64,000 bases of DNA from positions 36,976,879 through 37,040,878 of the forward strand of contig NC_084596.1 in NCBI RefSeq assembly GCF_033807715.1, read 5' to 3'. The notes under the pieces were generated by a model. It did not search any database and was not told the origin of the DNA. It was given only the letters and a program-made list of their open reading frames with translations. Origin of the DNA: Cololabis saira (Eukaryota; Chordata; Actinopteri; Beloniformes; Belonidae). How positions within the stretch are numbered: the first letter of the stretch is position 1; every line of letters starts with the position of its first letter. Both the position numbers and the translations under genes were made by a program. This document shows positions 33,561 to 45,970 of the stretch, piece by piece.

Positions 33561-34217
33561 GACTACGTTTACATGCAGTCAAAATTCGGGTTATTGCTAA
33601 TATTCCGGTTACTGAAACATTCAGAATATTCCGTTTCCATGCGTGAGCAAACAGGGTTATCCCTGTATACGTGGTAATTAATCATTTGGGATATCCCGAT
33701 CAAACCAGCGACGCGCGGAGAACGTGATGACGCAATTAGCGTAATTTCCGCTTCTTCTTCCTGTATCCAAATTCAAAACAAATGCTGCTTCGTGCAACTT
33801 TTCACTCACCTTCTTGTAAATCTGGCTATCCCGGTACTTTCTACCGTCTACAAATGCAGAAATGTTCATAACCTTCATTACATTTATGAAGTGATTAGTC
33901 TCCTCCTGGTCTTGCGTTTCTCCGTGTTTATAAGAACTTCCTGGACTCAAAAGACCAGGATTCCTTGTGAACAGAGCATGTGCAGAAAACAAATTCATGT
34001 TCCGTTTGATAGGGATATCCCGTTAGGCGTTTACATGACCCAATATTCGGGTTTTAAAAGGAGTAATCCAGGGGTCATATTCGGGTTTTTAAAAAACGGA
34101 ATATGAGCAAATTCGGGTTATTCAAAGGGGTTATTGGTGTTTACATGGCCGTGCAAATTCGGGTTATTGCTAATATTCAGGTTTTAAAAGGGTTATTGAC
34201 TGCATGTAAACACAGTC
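33561..34217. mobile_element. Harbinger-like element with trihelix ORF
   Basis: Left end GACTACGTTTACATGCAGTC and right end GACTGCATGTAAACACAGTC are inverted; subterminal AATTCGGGTTATTGCTAATATTC occurs on both sides and several further times at the right. A Myb/SANT trihelix-like ORF lies on the minus strand (33678-33998). This combination suggests a PIF/Harbinger-type origin with the transposase deleted. Flanking bases (ATC, ATT) do not give a convincing target duplication. Confidence 0.7.
33678..33998 (-). pseudogene. Myb/SANT trihelix-like DNA-binding protein fragment
   Basis: Within this 106-codon minus-strand frame, residues about 30-75 read QEETNHFINVMKVMNISAFV, then DGRKYRDSQIYKKVSEKLHE. 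This fits the Myb_DNA-bind_4/trihelix pattern W-x-x-E-E-T-x-x-F-I-x-V-M-x-x-x-x-I ... R-x-x-x-I-Y-x-x-V-S-x-x-L found in proteins encoded by fish Harbinger elements. The usual tryptophan before the acidic pair seems replaced, and the third helix is lost after residue 76 (frame change or divergence). Likely inactive. Confidence 0.6.
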
Positions 34218-35238
34218 ATTCAGTTGGTGTTTACGTAAGAGGAATACTCCTAAGCATCCCAAAAGACATACATTGCGCTCTTCTGGTGACCTCAAAAGCA
34301 CTCAAAATAACCACAGCCGCTAATGCTCAATAAATGGGGGTGATAAGGGCATCAGTGAATATGAATGGTCTGGAGATTAATTGGCACCATGTGCTGTTTT
34401 CTTTTGATACGGGATGATTCAGATCAGTCTCAACTCAAACTGCAAAACATCCCAGTGCTGTCAGGCCAAAGAGCTGTCAGACCATCAGATAAAAGTAACC
34501 AAATAGGAGGAAAACATTTACTTTTGATGCACTGAAGCTTGTTAAGGAAACAGAAAAGTATTTTTATCTCTTTCAGAAGTCGTCCAGCTGGTCACATTTG
34601 TTCAAAATGATATTCAGAAGTGTCTTTGAACTAGTCCCATTTTTTGCCTTGACATTTCAGTGTTTCGCCCATGTTCTAACTTGCATTAAGCTGTCATCTT
34701 TGCCGTTGAAAGTCGTTTATCATGCTCCAAAACCCGAGCTTTAGCTAAGGACCAAGGTAAAAGCCACGAGTGGCTGCTCCTCTTTGATGCTGCTGTCCAT
34801 AAGCGATTTCTTTCGTGATGTCATTTCTTGGGAGAAAAGCCCTTCAAAGTCAGGCTCATGTATTATGCATGGCACTACAGTAGGTAACCAGTGTGCTAGT
34901 AGTGCTCTGGGGTGGTAATGGCGATGTTCGCTGTGCTGAGAATAGCAATGGGAAGCCTTTGTACCGACGGCTCTGAGGCAGAGATCCTCCATGGTCAGCT
35001 TTCATCTCTAAAATGTGCTGTTTAACTTATGTAGGCTGTCTTATCACAGACAGAGATATTAGTGAACGGTTCTGCCTGAATTGACAGATTAATCACTGCT
35101 TTTCGAAAAACGGAATATTCTTTAAAATATTAGTTGAAATTTTCTTCGAATGTTCAGCTTGCTTACTTTTTTCTTTAAGTCAAAAACAAAGAAATCAAAG
35201 ATTTGACCTTTCTGTACTTACATAAATGTTTTTCTTAC
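34218..35238. other. Unique sequence
   Basis: No gene or repeat recognised. Confidence 0.4.
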
Positions 35239-35246
35239 TTTCTAAC

Positions 35247-36027
35247 TAGGCCTGTGTTGAAAAAATCGATTTCCCAATTCTAAATCGATTCTCATATTAA
35301 TTCCTAAAAATGTATTCATATGTCTAAAGATCGATTTTAAAAAAAGGTTTTTCTTTTATTTATTTATGTTTTTTTTTTTTCATCATTACATTACAACTTT
35401 TGGTTATTTTTTTGTTTATCCCCAAAAAATGAATGTTTTGTTGGACACGAGAATAACTGGTGCCATGTTTTTGCCTTTAAATATGTTTAAAGGTATGAAA
35501 ACATTAAAGTGTTAGGTTATAATTGCATAAATTGTCTATAGTTCATTACTTTATATACTGTCTTGGGGACACATTGGGTTTTTACATTTGCAAAAAATGT
35601 TAAAAACCAAATGCTCAAAAATTAAAAACCAAAATAGACCGAAAATGGAACAAATAAAAACGGAATGTTGGGAAAAAATAAAACCGATTTCATCCGTCTC
35701 TGTTTCCCCCCTGGAACTGTTTGTTAATTCTGACCCATGATGTTTCTGAAAGCAGTTCTATCAGCATTCTGGGAGGTGATTGGTCCTTACAGCATCATTA
35801 GTTGCAATACTTGCTGTTGAATCTCAATATAATACTAGTATTAATATGTTGCATAACTACAGTCATATAATTCATGCAACAGTTCAAAAAACAGTTTTAA
35901 TAACACTAACCCAAATCAATATCGGAATCGAATGGAATCGGATCGAATCAAATCTTGATAATTGATTCTGAATCTTAAGAATCGGAATCGAATCGATTCT
36001 TGACATTTGAATCGATCCCCAGCCCTA
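35247..36027. mobile_element. Non-autonomous hAT element with perfect 8-bp TSD
   Basis: Starts TAGGCCTGTGTTGAAAAAAT and ends GAATCGATCCCCAGCCCTA. Identical 8-mers TTTCTAAC flank it (35239-35246 and 36028-36035). Subterminal ATCGATT clusters are arranged on both sides (AATCGATTCTC at left; ATCGAATCGATTCTTG at right), probably transposase-binding repeats. No transposase frame. Confidence 0.92.
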
Positions 36028-36035
36028 TTTCTAAC

Positions 36036-37404
36036 TCAATATTCCTCTTATGTTGAATGTACTGTACAATTGACCAGACGCTCAAGGATTTAAATGTAGC
36101 TGTTTAGCCTTTTGTCAAAGCAGAAAATCTGTTTGTGAGTTTAGAGTCTGCAGATCTTCAACTGAGCAAAACGTTGTACATTAAACAAAAACACTGGTTA
36201 ATTATGTTGGCAACTAACAGCCTTAAATCATCTGCTTGCCTTTTTCCTCACAGCGTGTATCCTTCACAGGGATTTGTTCCATGGAAATAATCATCTCTAC
36301 TTGCTTCTGACAATGTCAATGCAAACTAGAGAAGAAACACTTCTGAAATGTCCAAACTACTGTATGAAGTGACAATCTTCTCATGGAAGTAACAGAGCAA
36401 ATCACTGCAATATTTTTTGATACCAATACCAACCAGTTATTGCATTTCTTCAGCAAGTGTTTGCCAGACTTGTATCTTCTTTAAACAAAAAGTTTAGTTT
36501 TCTGTTTAATTGAGTTATAAAATATACAGACTTTTTAGGGTAACTAACCAAAAGTGCATTTATAGAAAGGGCTTTTTTTAAACGTATAAAAAATGTCCGT
36601 CATATCAAATCACACCGAGTCAAACCACATCATTCTCTTTAAAATTCGTATACTCTACCATTCAATGTGAAGAAAAATCTTCCAGCTTTTAATAACAAAA
36701 GCTACAGTTTGACAAACATATTTAACTTTGAAGTGTCTAAGTCTTTAACTTTCATTTGCGAATCCTCGTCTTCAAAAGCAATGTTGTCCTGTTCCTTTTG
36801 TGCATCTGTCATCAAGTGGTTTGAATTCCTCTGTGGGTGGAAGAGAGTTTTAATTTGTCTTTGCAATATGTTTATCGCCGCTGTTGTAACCTCTGTAATT
36901 ATACCATGTGATGAAGTCTCTCGCGTACAGAGCACACCCAGAGGATCTGTGGAAAATATGTATAATTCATGATGCTGATTGTATTTTTAGCTGCTCCGGC
37001 TTGTTGTTTGGAAGCAGAGATGTAGCGTTAAACAAGGGCATCTTTGTAATGAAGATGAGGATCTACTTCTTGAGTGAATAGTTTGTTTTCCTACTGATTT
37101 CACTTCCGGACTCTTCCCGCTGGGAGGCAATGCAGATAAAGGCATAGATATGCATCTTTTCTCCTTTTTCATTCTGCACCACTTTCTGTATTTTCAACCA
37201 CGAAAAGAAAAAAAACTGCTCTCAGCTAATTATGTTCTTTTTTTCTTTCAAGCTAAAATACATAAAGTATGTAATGATTTATAGCACATTCAAAGCTGTA
37301 GCATTTCGGGGCTTTTAATTACGCTGTGTTAAAACTTTTTTGTTCTTGGGTCCAAACTCCAAAATGTCCAATTCATTATATTAGTATATTTTATTGATAT
37401 TATA
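36036..37404. other. Unique sequence
   Basis: No gene or repeat recognised. The open frame at 36667-36972 has no domain I know. Confidence 0.4.
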
Positions 37405-37698
37405 CACTCAGCAAAAAAAAGTAAGGACATTTTTGTTTGGTAGATTATTTATTTATATTGTAACAATGCTTCTCTGCAATAAATATTATACTGTTGGAAA
37501 GCCTGCTTATTTCCCTTTTAAATGGTAACACATTTGTAAAGAACATGCATTTGTGGGATGAGCAGCAGAACTGAGTATGTGGGTTGCGCCCATTAAAAAT
37601 TTTCCAAATCTTCTCTGCCAATGCCAAACAGCTTTGACTCTTGTTTGGTGTTTTGGATGATTGAGGTTTAAAGAATCAACACATATTGGCAATTCCAC
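37405..37698 (-). mobile_element. Tc1-like terminal fragment, copy 2, with TIR
   Basis: It starts at a TA with CACTCAGCAAAAAAAAGTAA, a terminal repeat type of fish Tc1 elements, followed by TTTTTGTTTGGTAGATTATT. The rest is the inverse of the 3' non-coding segment at 53755-54030, up to TGGCAATTCC. The transposase is missing, so this is a terminal fragment or solo end. Confidence 0.8.
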
Positions 37699-38422
37699 AA
37701 TTTACCCGTTTAACAAACAGTATTCATATGAGTGCCACTTGTTTTTCTCGTGTGATCTGGCAACCCTGTATGTGAGCTGCACATACCAGTATGCTGCAGT
37801 GGTTTCTCCTCCAGCATGAAAAAAAAAGAACCGGAGCAATTCTTTGTATTGAGGTGAGAATAATTAGGATGACCGGCCAGGCTAACTTCACTATAACAAG
37901 AAGTTATACTTCAATACTGTTGCATTAATCTTCACAATCTTACTGTATGATCGATATGCTAAAAACTGTGGCCTAAAATTCATGGTCTGTCTGATCTCTG
38001 GTATTGATCAGTTTTCATTATGTAACTTTTTGTGCCAGATGCAGAGGCAGAGCAAAGTTAAGATCAGCAAAGGACTTTCCTCAGGAGAAATACACAAAGA
38101 GCAGCTTGTTGTTGTGTCTTTGTGAAAGAAATTTAAAGGAAACAAATGAGGTCATGGAAATTATTTAAGGATTTATCTCTTCTTTATGTTCTTGTTTGCT
38201 TAATCAAGAAGAAAATCATTTGGATACATCCGTAGTCACAAGAAATAGAGACGGTGAAGTAACTTCATCATGATGTGCTGTGATCATGTGAAAACATCTG
38301 CTGGCCTTATTGTTTCACAGTAGTTTTAAATTATTTGCAATTAAGGAGCACATTGACACAATCATACAGACTGTCTTTTCTCACATGGCTGTTGTTTTGG
38401 GTTAAACAATTGCTTTATATAT
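37699..38422. other. Unique sequence
   Basis: No gene or repeat recognised. Confidence 0.4.
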
Positions 38423-38665
38423 TGAATTGAACTGAATTGAATGCCTTTTATTGTCATTATACAATGTACAACGAAATTGTAGAGCTTCTCCTGTGCTCAG
38501 TGCAAAACAATTAAAGTAAAAAACAACAAGTAAGTAAAAAGTGCCGATATGCAAAACAGCAATATATTAATAAAAAGTACAAAGTCTTTAAAATTTTATG
38601 GTAACTGTACATATAATGTATATGTATTTGTTCAGGATGTTGATGGCTTTTGGAAAGAAACTTTT
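38423..38665 (-). repeat. Dispersed teleost repeat (ATTGAATTGAATGCC type)
   Basis: TTGAACTGAATTGAATGCC followed by TTTTATTGTCATTATACA, ACAACGAAATTGTAGAGC and GCTCAGTGCAAAACA is a decayed form of a very common fish repeat. It ends near GTTGATGGCTTTTGGAAAGA. A shorter similar phrase lies at 41485-41530 (TTTATTGTCAT ... AATGAAATTCAGTGCA). Class uncertain; possibly a LINE 3' region read from the opposite strand. Confidence 0.55.
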
Positions 38666-39736
38666 GATTGAATATAAATGTTTCCCATAGTAACTCTCTA
38701 GTAGAAATGATGATTCACCTGACCTCTGCACCTGCTAGCTTTCTGATGACTGACGTCTTACTGATGATTGTCTCTTTGCGACTGTGTGCAAGGACTCGCT
38801 GTCACACTAGACTAGATCTCTCTCAACCACAAACAGATGCTTTGTCGTGATGTCTTGACATCGACATCATTAGGCCCATTTAATGGGGGCTAAAGCCCCA
38901 CTAAAATGCTCTTAAGACCCTTCAGGGCTTGAACACTGTTCTGCAACCACAGTTGTGGTTGTTTCCAATTACTTCAGTGGGAATTCGGATCAAATGAGCA
39001 ACACTCAAACTCTTTTTTTTTCCTCATTTCTCATTTCTCAAAAAACTTTGATGCCTTATTGTCAAATCCATTCTTGGTGGTATTTGCAAGAATGTCCATG
39101 TAACTGGAAGTCCATGCCACATTTTCATTGTTTCCTTGCACTGAGATGCTGAAAGCTGCAGGGGGTGCCACTGTGGTCCACCATGACCTCATGGATACAC
39201 TCAGATTTCTCATGAGGGAAGTCAATTATTGTCGCTGTTGGAATTAATTCCTGCTAACAAACAGAATTGAATGTATTGTAATAATAAAGCGTTCCCTGAT
39301 TTCATTAATCAAAACCTGGCTTAGCCGTCATGTACCTCTATGAGTCACTGGATAAGCCTCGCCAAAAGAGTTAAACTGGTTGCATGATTTTGATTTCTGT
39401 AACTTGTGTTAAAAGAGTGCTGAGCTCTGTCACTGGTTTGTTTTGATTATTATCAATGGGAGGGAATAACAACGAGGGAGAATCAAGGCCAGAAGATCGG
39501 ATGAGTGACAGGAAAAGACCTCTTCTGCTAAAGTAGGCCAGGATTTGACAGTGTTTGTGATGCAATCTTATCATAAATGTATGACAATTGATGGGGATAT
39601 TAAATAAGAAACGTTTCTGGCAAACTGTGCCATACAAGACTTGTGTGTGAAACTTTTTGGGAGGAAATAAAAGGTAATATTGGAAAGAGTCACGGAAAAA
39701 TAACTTGCATCTGACAAAGGTAGTTACTTTTAATGA
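38666..39736. other. Unique sequence
   Basis: No gene or repeat recognised. Confidence 0.4.
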
Positions 39737-40890
39737 ATTGAACATTGACTAATGACAATGAGACATTGCTTTTGAATTGTGGTTCAAAAGAATCACTTGA
39801 AAAACAAACTAATAAGACCAACAAATATTCTGTTGCGCAACCTTTTTGGGCAAGAAAGGTATTTTGATCCATTCCTTATGCGCAGCTTTGAAAGGTTTCT
39901 TCTCCAGACGGCATGTTTCAGCTCTTTCCACTGATGTTCGGACTATATCCATTCTTGGGTATGTTTAGCTGTATGTTTAGGACCATTATCCTGTTGGAGG
40001 ATCATGATCTGCAAATAAGACCAATCTTCCGGACACTCTTCAGCACATTTCTCTCCAGAATGCTTTGATAATAGTCTTGAAATTTGATTGTACCCTGCAT
40101 TAATTCTAGATGTACCAGACGCAGCAAACCAGAACAGAACGGAGTCTCCTCCATGTTTCAGATTAGATCAGATTTTTTTTTCTTTTCTTTGAATGCTTCC
40201 TTTTTGCATGAGTTAACACAGAACTGATGTAATGTTAGAAAAGACTCTGAAAATGTTTTTCTCCTTTGTCCCAAGGACATTCTCCCAAAAGCTTTGTTGC
40301 TTGTCAGTATGCATTGTGACAGATTCCAGTCTGGCTTTGTTATGATTAGCTTCTGATCGGGGATTCCAGTTTAGTCATCTTCCTTTAAGTCCACTTAGTC
40401 TGAAACAGTGACAGATTGAGCAATCAGAGACTGCTGTACCTCGGCCTTGGAGTTCATCTTCAATCTCTTTGGAAGTTGTCAAGGAGGTTGGCTACAGTCC
40501 TGTGTACCGGTACCTTAAACTTCTGATATGTCCATCTGCTGTCACAGGAACCTCAAGTTGCTTTGAGATGGACTTATAACCTTCACTTTTAATATGCTTG
40601 TCTATAGTTTTCTTTCTGATCTTCTGCACTCTCTCCTCTTGTTTCTCTGGTCCATGTCCATTGTGGTGAACGTCATGATACCAAACAGCTTTTCACCCTT
40701 AAAATAATCAGATTGACTGACTGGAAGACCAAAGACACCTGTGATGCTAATTACAGGACACACATTAGTGTTGGAAGTCACTATGGTCAGATTCTTTTCA
40801 ATCTTTTAGTTTCTTTAGTTTGTTTTGTCAAGTGATTCATTCAAACCACAATTCAAAAACAATGTCTGATTTTCATTAGCTAGTGTTCAG
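39737..40890 (-). mobile_element. Degenerate Tc1-like transposon with inverted ends
   Basis: The ends form an inverted repeat of about 75 bp: GACATTGCTTTTGAATTGTG at left pairs with the counterpart GACATTGTTTTTGAATTGTG read from the right end. On the minus strand the sequence from about 40650 encodes a Tc1-type N-terminus in broken frame: the helix-turn-helix-like KSEGYKSISKQLEV pattern needs frameshifts. A later segment (about 40330-40250) matches the region before the first catalytic Asp. Many stops are present. This is a third Tc1 lineage, distinct by its ends from those at 8805 and 51990. Inactive. Confidence 0.65.
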
Positions 40891-40962
40891 TAAATTATTA
40901 TTTATTATTACTTTTTTCAGTTTCAAGTTTTTTCAGTGACCAGTGTGGGTTTTCTCCCTTAA

Positions 40963-41303
40963 AGGAGCATGAGGCCGGATTGAGGCAGGATTTATGAAAA
41001 GAATTCGTATACGTTTTAAGTTTTCTAGTAATAATGTCAGATGAAGCGTTCCAAACCCAAAAGAATGAGCCCTCTAGTGTATCTCTCTGTTGCCTTGAAC
41101 AGGCTGTGTGCTGCAAAATGTGCTGCAATTCTGGGCCGGAATTTCCCGCGCTGGGCTGCGGATGTGACATCAAATGACGCTGCATGCGCGTTCTCCCCGT
41201 TCTCCCGTGCCGACTTCGCTGTTGGCTGCAGTACCCCCGACGGCCGTCGTAGTGAAGGGTGGCGCTAGAGAGTCTCATTTCTTAAAAGGAGCCTCATGCT
41301 CCT
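40963..41303 (-). mobile_element. TTAA-flanked MITE, family A copy 3
   Basis: Inverted relative to copies 1 and 2: starts AGGAGCATGAGGCCGGATTG and ends GGAGCCTCATGCTCCT, with TTAA at 40959-40962 and 41304-41307. It has TGACATCAAATGA where copy 1 has the CRE-like palindrome. No insertion at the CCGG-equivalent site. Confidence 0.87.
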
Positions 41304-41307
41304 TTAA

Positions 41308-43330
41308 AGAGTATAAAGAGCCAGAAAAACCCAATCTAAAAGATTGTGGGGTTCTGCTGTATAACACAATGATTAAAGTAATTTAGATCCCAATTTCTGG
41401 CCAAAAACATATCATGGCTCTTGCTTCAAAGCTGTTATGGTCTTAACTTGGTAGTCAAACATGATACTTGTGTGTGTTATAGAGATTTATTGTCATAGAA
41501 CAGTAATGCAATGAAATTCAGTGCACTCACGTACTGGACACAGAGTTTTGCTTTTCATGAAAGTTGGTTGCTCTACTGATGTGGAGAGCTTCCCTGCAGT
41601 GCTGTATGTGTAAACTGCAGCTATCAAAATGACTAAACAAAGCTTATTAAACTAACTTGAATTTGAGACACTGATCATTTCTTGGTAAAAAATTCCTTCA
41701 TTTTTAAATAAAAATGTATAGGCCTACTGTTATACTATTCCCTGTTTGACAGTTATATTTGCTTTTTATATCTAGTTATAAACGCTCTTCAAACCATCTG
41801 AGAGAATCACATATCACATTTTGAGAGAAAAAAAAACAAAACAGCAAATTGTTGGACTGTCAGAGGAATACACACCTTGCTGAAAAAAAACAACTAAAAC
41901 CTACTGGATTAAGGTCAGGACTTTTCCTGGACTGATTTTGTGCAAGGTCACTGGAATAGAGTTGAGGATTATTGCCTTGGGCTTCCTCATTTTTCACCTG
42001 GTAGTTTTGTAAAGATTCACCACAGGCAGGTGAGATTAATGGATGCACCACTGCTACAGTTTATCATAACCAGATTGATGGTCTCCCTCCCCCCTCAGCA
42101 TCCTTATATCATCCTGTCACCTGTCTGCGTCATGGCAGGAGATTTCTGCCGCGTTAGTCCATGTTTCACTCTTTAACAAATGTTGTACGGTTACTCCTCA
42201 GAAGAACAGTGGGTCACAAATTTGACATCTCAATTTCCCAGTTGTAGTTCCACATCTAAGCGGTGTGGTTACATTAAAGCAAGCTCTACTCCATTTCCCC
42301 GGCCAGTTCTTGTCTTCTGAACTGATCTGGGATCTGCCATTCGCCATCCTTTTCACGCACACCCCTGGCGTCTGTTAAGTTAAGCAACTTATCTGCGGAG
42401 CCAAGCAATCTAAAATAAGCTACATATTTTTCAAAGTTAAATCATGACATGAACATCGTTTGAACGATTTCCTTTGTTTTGTTTTTTAAATGTATTATTC
42501 TTTCTATTGCTAAAGCTCAAAATAGCACAAAACAGAAAGACAAAAAAAAAGTATCAGGGCACTGCAATCTTCTTTAAAGTCTGTCAGGGTTTTGGTTGAG
42601 TCGAACCCAAATGCAAGAGAGATGACGAGGCAAGAGTTCCAAAAAAAGTGAATTATTTTATCAAACAAAACCAAAAACGCAGCTGAGAGGCTATACACAG
42701 CAGGCTTGACGAAACATAAGTGCAAACAATCAGGGCAGATGCGAACAAGGGAGGTCAAGACATATCTTAAACACAAGGACATGAAATTTCAAAATAAAAC
42801 AGGAATTTAATTACCAAAACCCAAATTGGTGTATCTTGTGTATTGTCTTGTGTATCTGATGTGCCTTAGATGACGGTTTAACTAAACAATGATCTCAAAG
42901 GGTTCACAAACTTTCAAATAATGCTAATGCTAATCTTTTGAAACTATGTAAAAATGAACATACTAATTGTTGTTGCTCTTAAATTATAAGCGTAATGGAT
43001 TTTGTGTGATTTGTCTCGACAGAGACAGAATAGCCATACTGAAAACCAGACTTACTTTCAAAACTACAACAATCACCAAAGAGATGCACTGAAAAAATTA
43101 TTTGAAATAAAATGTGACACTGTTACATCTGACCTGTTAGGCAGTGGAAACATGCTATTTGCCCTCAACAGACTGACTTGGTGGGCTGACATGAAGCTTT
43201 GTTGGCTCGAAAGGATGGACTGTATCACAGAGCAACATATGGTGCCCTGTTTTTAACAGATTTTGGAGCATACTAACATTTCACACATTAAAAGAGCTCA
43301 TAATGGGAGAGGTTAAAGAGTGACAGGTGT
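41308..43330. other. Mostly unique sequence
   Basis: No gene seen. A phrase at 42575-42830 (CTGTCAGGGTTTTGGTTGAG, AACCCAAATGCAAGAGAG, then A-rich runs) resembles a dispersed fish repeat but no boundaries are visible. Short open frames have no domain. Confidence 0.4.
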
Positions 43331-43334
43331 GCTT

Positions 43335-43452
43335 GTGTGAGCGTGTGTGTGTGTGTGTGTGTGCGTGCGTGCGTGTGGGTGTGTGTGTGTGTGTGTGCGT
43401 GTGTGTGTGTGTGAGTGAGAGAGAGAGAGAGAGAGAGAGGGAGAGAAAGAGA
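43335..43452. repeat. Compound (GT)n(GA)n microsatellite
   Basis: GT repeats with GC interruptions change at about 43413 to GA repeats, which end in GGGAGAGAAAGAGAG. Confidence 0.93.
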
Positions 43453-44229
43453 GTTGGACTGCTAAAAGCTCAACTCAAAGAGTCCAGTCTTACATAATAA
43501 AGACACCTTTAATGAGAAAATTGGATATAACTGAATACTTTGTTCGATAAATGAACAATTATATCCATTCAGAAGATTTCTCACTATGTTAAGCGACCGG
43601 TTTAATTATCAAGAGGTTGTGAAAGGTTGGTTGCCATAACCATATAAATGAGATTCAGTTCTGGAGTAAGCTGCTGCTTATTGAGTGTGTGCTATAATTT
43701 TATCGAAAAATTAATATTTTCTTTCACGCTAATATATACAATTTAATGACTTTTGTGTGCCCTTAGCTTGCAACTGGCAGGCAAGAAGGATTTCTTGGCG
43801 AGACGTTTTGTATGCCAGCAATATTTAAAAAGGCTATTTCTAATTCATGTTGCCTAAGGATTTTGAATATTGCATAATAGGCACATATAAAAGTGTTAGC
43901 AAAGTTTTTTTTCGATATAGCTCCATTGTCCCCTGTGCTAACATCAATTGCAATTTTGCAACAAACATATTCTTTTCTGCCTCGAAACAAATTAAATCTA
44001 TGTTGCTCGGTACCTTCGGTGGCTTCCCTAATTGTTGGGGGGGCAGAAATCCACATTGAGAAGGTCTACTTTCAAATTCAAAAATGGTAAAGTTTTTCAT
44101 TTTGGATGGTACCAAGGCAACAAGACTTATTTAGTGCTTCACTCTGGTCCTCAAGGCCCACTACACATCATTCCCCAGAACCCAAATCCCCGACCAAGCT
44201 AGATGCTAATGAGGACATATTACACGGCA
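43453..44229. other. Unique sequence, possibly LINE 5' region
   Basis: Overlapping minus-strand frames at 43763-44115 show no domain that I recognise. The end of the stretch directly precedes the L1-like ORF1 and could be its 5' region. Confidence 0.35.
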
Positions 44230-44960
44230 TTAAGGTCATGATAGATGATTAGATGAAACCATTGCAAAGTTTGAGACAATAATGTCTGACAGAGTAAGGA
44301 AAGAAATGACGACTGCCCTGAAACTGCTGGAGGAAAAAGTTGCTGCACAGAGTGGGGTGATCTTGGACCTGGAGCGCTCGGTTAACGAGCATGATAGCCA
44401 GCTAAATGAGCTGCAGGCTAACGTTGCTGTGCTCTCTGCTACCATGGGGTCACTAAGGAATAAATGCAAAGATGTGAAACCACACTCCTAGTGGAAAAAT
44501 GTTCGATTGGTCGGTTTGCCTGGAGGTTTGGAGAGCCCTCAGCCGACAGAGTTTACGGCTCAACTTTTGCAGGAGATATTGAAGCTTGAGTTGGACATGG
44601 TGCATCGTTCAGAGTGTGCAAAGACAGAGGAGGGTGAGCCACCACAATCAATGATCATTAGGGTAACTCAGTTTCAAGTTAGGCATTATATTCTATGATG
44701 TGCTGGAAAGACTTTACCCCTGCTATACTGTACAACGGAAAAAGTGTCCGAGTCCTACTGTGGCCAAGTGGAGGACGGCTTTTACCACAATAAAGAAAGA
44801 GCTTTGTTCATGTACCAATGTCAGGTATGACCTTTGGTACCCGGCTACACTCCCTGCACAGATTTGAGGACCCGGACCAGGCAATGGTGTTAGTGAAGGA
44901 GAAACCTGAGGAGACCATGGGTCCACATGGATACTGGTTTTTGGGCTTGAGCTGTTAAAG
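44230..44960 (+). pseudogene. L1/Tx1-like ORF1 protein remnant
   Basis: From 44281 a frame with a strong coiled-coil pattern (LKLLEEKVAAQSGVILDLER, then NEHDSQLNELQANVAVLSAT) ends at a stop at 44489. In another frame the sequence continues with VRLVGLPGGLE (44498-44530), the start of the RRM domain of L1-type ORF1 proteins, then an acidic FTAQLLQEILKLELDM segment and SMIIRVTQFQ (44647-44676). Further parts of the C-terminal domain, including KSFVHVPMS-like and EDPDQAMVLVKE, can be read in shifted frames to about 44915. ORF1 proteins bind LINE RNA as trimers. Several stops and at least three frameshifts make this copy inactive. Confidence 0.75.
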
Positions 44961-45199
44961 CATCTGCTAGACTAGAGGACAGTGGTTCAGGACTACTTTG
45001 GCTATCATGAGGTTTGGTCCTGTGCTGTTGGACTGCAGTACAGAACGGTATTATTTTTTGCGGAGTAGTAGTGCTATTGCAAGAACTTTGTAAGTTAGTT
45101 AGCTCTTTAAAGTTAATGTTTTAGATCTGTAATTGAGATGTTGTTTTTGAAGAATGTAAAAGTAACAGTTGGATTTATGGTACACCCCTTTTTTCACCA

Positions 45200-45420
45200 A
45201 GGACTGGTTCAATTTGTGGCACTGGTAGCTGCCGCGGGAACCTCAGGCAGCAAACAGAGCTGCCGTGGCAGCTACTGGACCTTGCCAGAGAGTTACTGTG
45301 GCAGTTGCTGAAAGTTGTGAGAGTTGCCACGGCTGCTAGTGAAAGTTACCAGAGAGTACCATGGCTGCCGGCAGCTCTCACAAACTGCTGTGATGTTGCC
45401 AGTACAAATTGTAATATTGT
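45200..45420. repeat. GC-rich minisatellite-like block
   Basis: Irregular tandem repetition of GCTGCCGTGGCAGCTACTGG and GAGAGTTGCCACGGCTGCTA type units. The units are themselves partly palindromic (GCTGCCGTGGCAGC). The block is flanked by CAATTTGTGGCACTGGTA and the roughly inverse TTGCCAGTACAAATTG, suggesting it lies inside an inverted-repeat element. Confidence 0.7.
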
Positions 45421-45966
45421 GCACAATTTGATACAACAATTACTACCACACTACTGCTGTTTTTAACCTAGGATATTGTAGTACCAGTGATTCATAGAAA
45501 TCAATTGTCTTAGATTTATGCTCCTAACATACAATATCTTGTACTTCAGTTATGAATCATCTGCATAGTTTCCAAATACAATTATTTTGGATTTATAAAA
45601 GTAACAGATTTTATTCTTATTCTTATTCTTATTCTTATTATTATCATCATCTTCATCTTGGTGTTTTTGGGTTTAGCCAGGGACAACCTATCACAGCTGC
45701 TGGAGCCTGAACAGCTTTAGTGTTTTGTTAACACTGATCACAACTGACCAAGGAAACATGCTGTTTCTCACCTATGACATTAATCTACCTGTGACTTAAA
45801 CAAAACATCCTTGTCACCTTTAACTTGGAAGAATATTTAATACTAGTTCTCCTTTATGATATTGTCTCCAACAAACTCCAGCAAATTATACACACATGTT
45901 TTTGAGCTGTCCCTCTTTAGATGGATACTGACCTGATATTTTTGTTACTATATCTAAGGCCGGTGG
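45421..45966. other. Unique sequence with a CTTATT run
   Basis: Short (TTCTTA)n-type repeat at 45612-45642. No gene seen. Confidence 0.4.
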
Positions 45967-45970
45967 GGGG

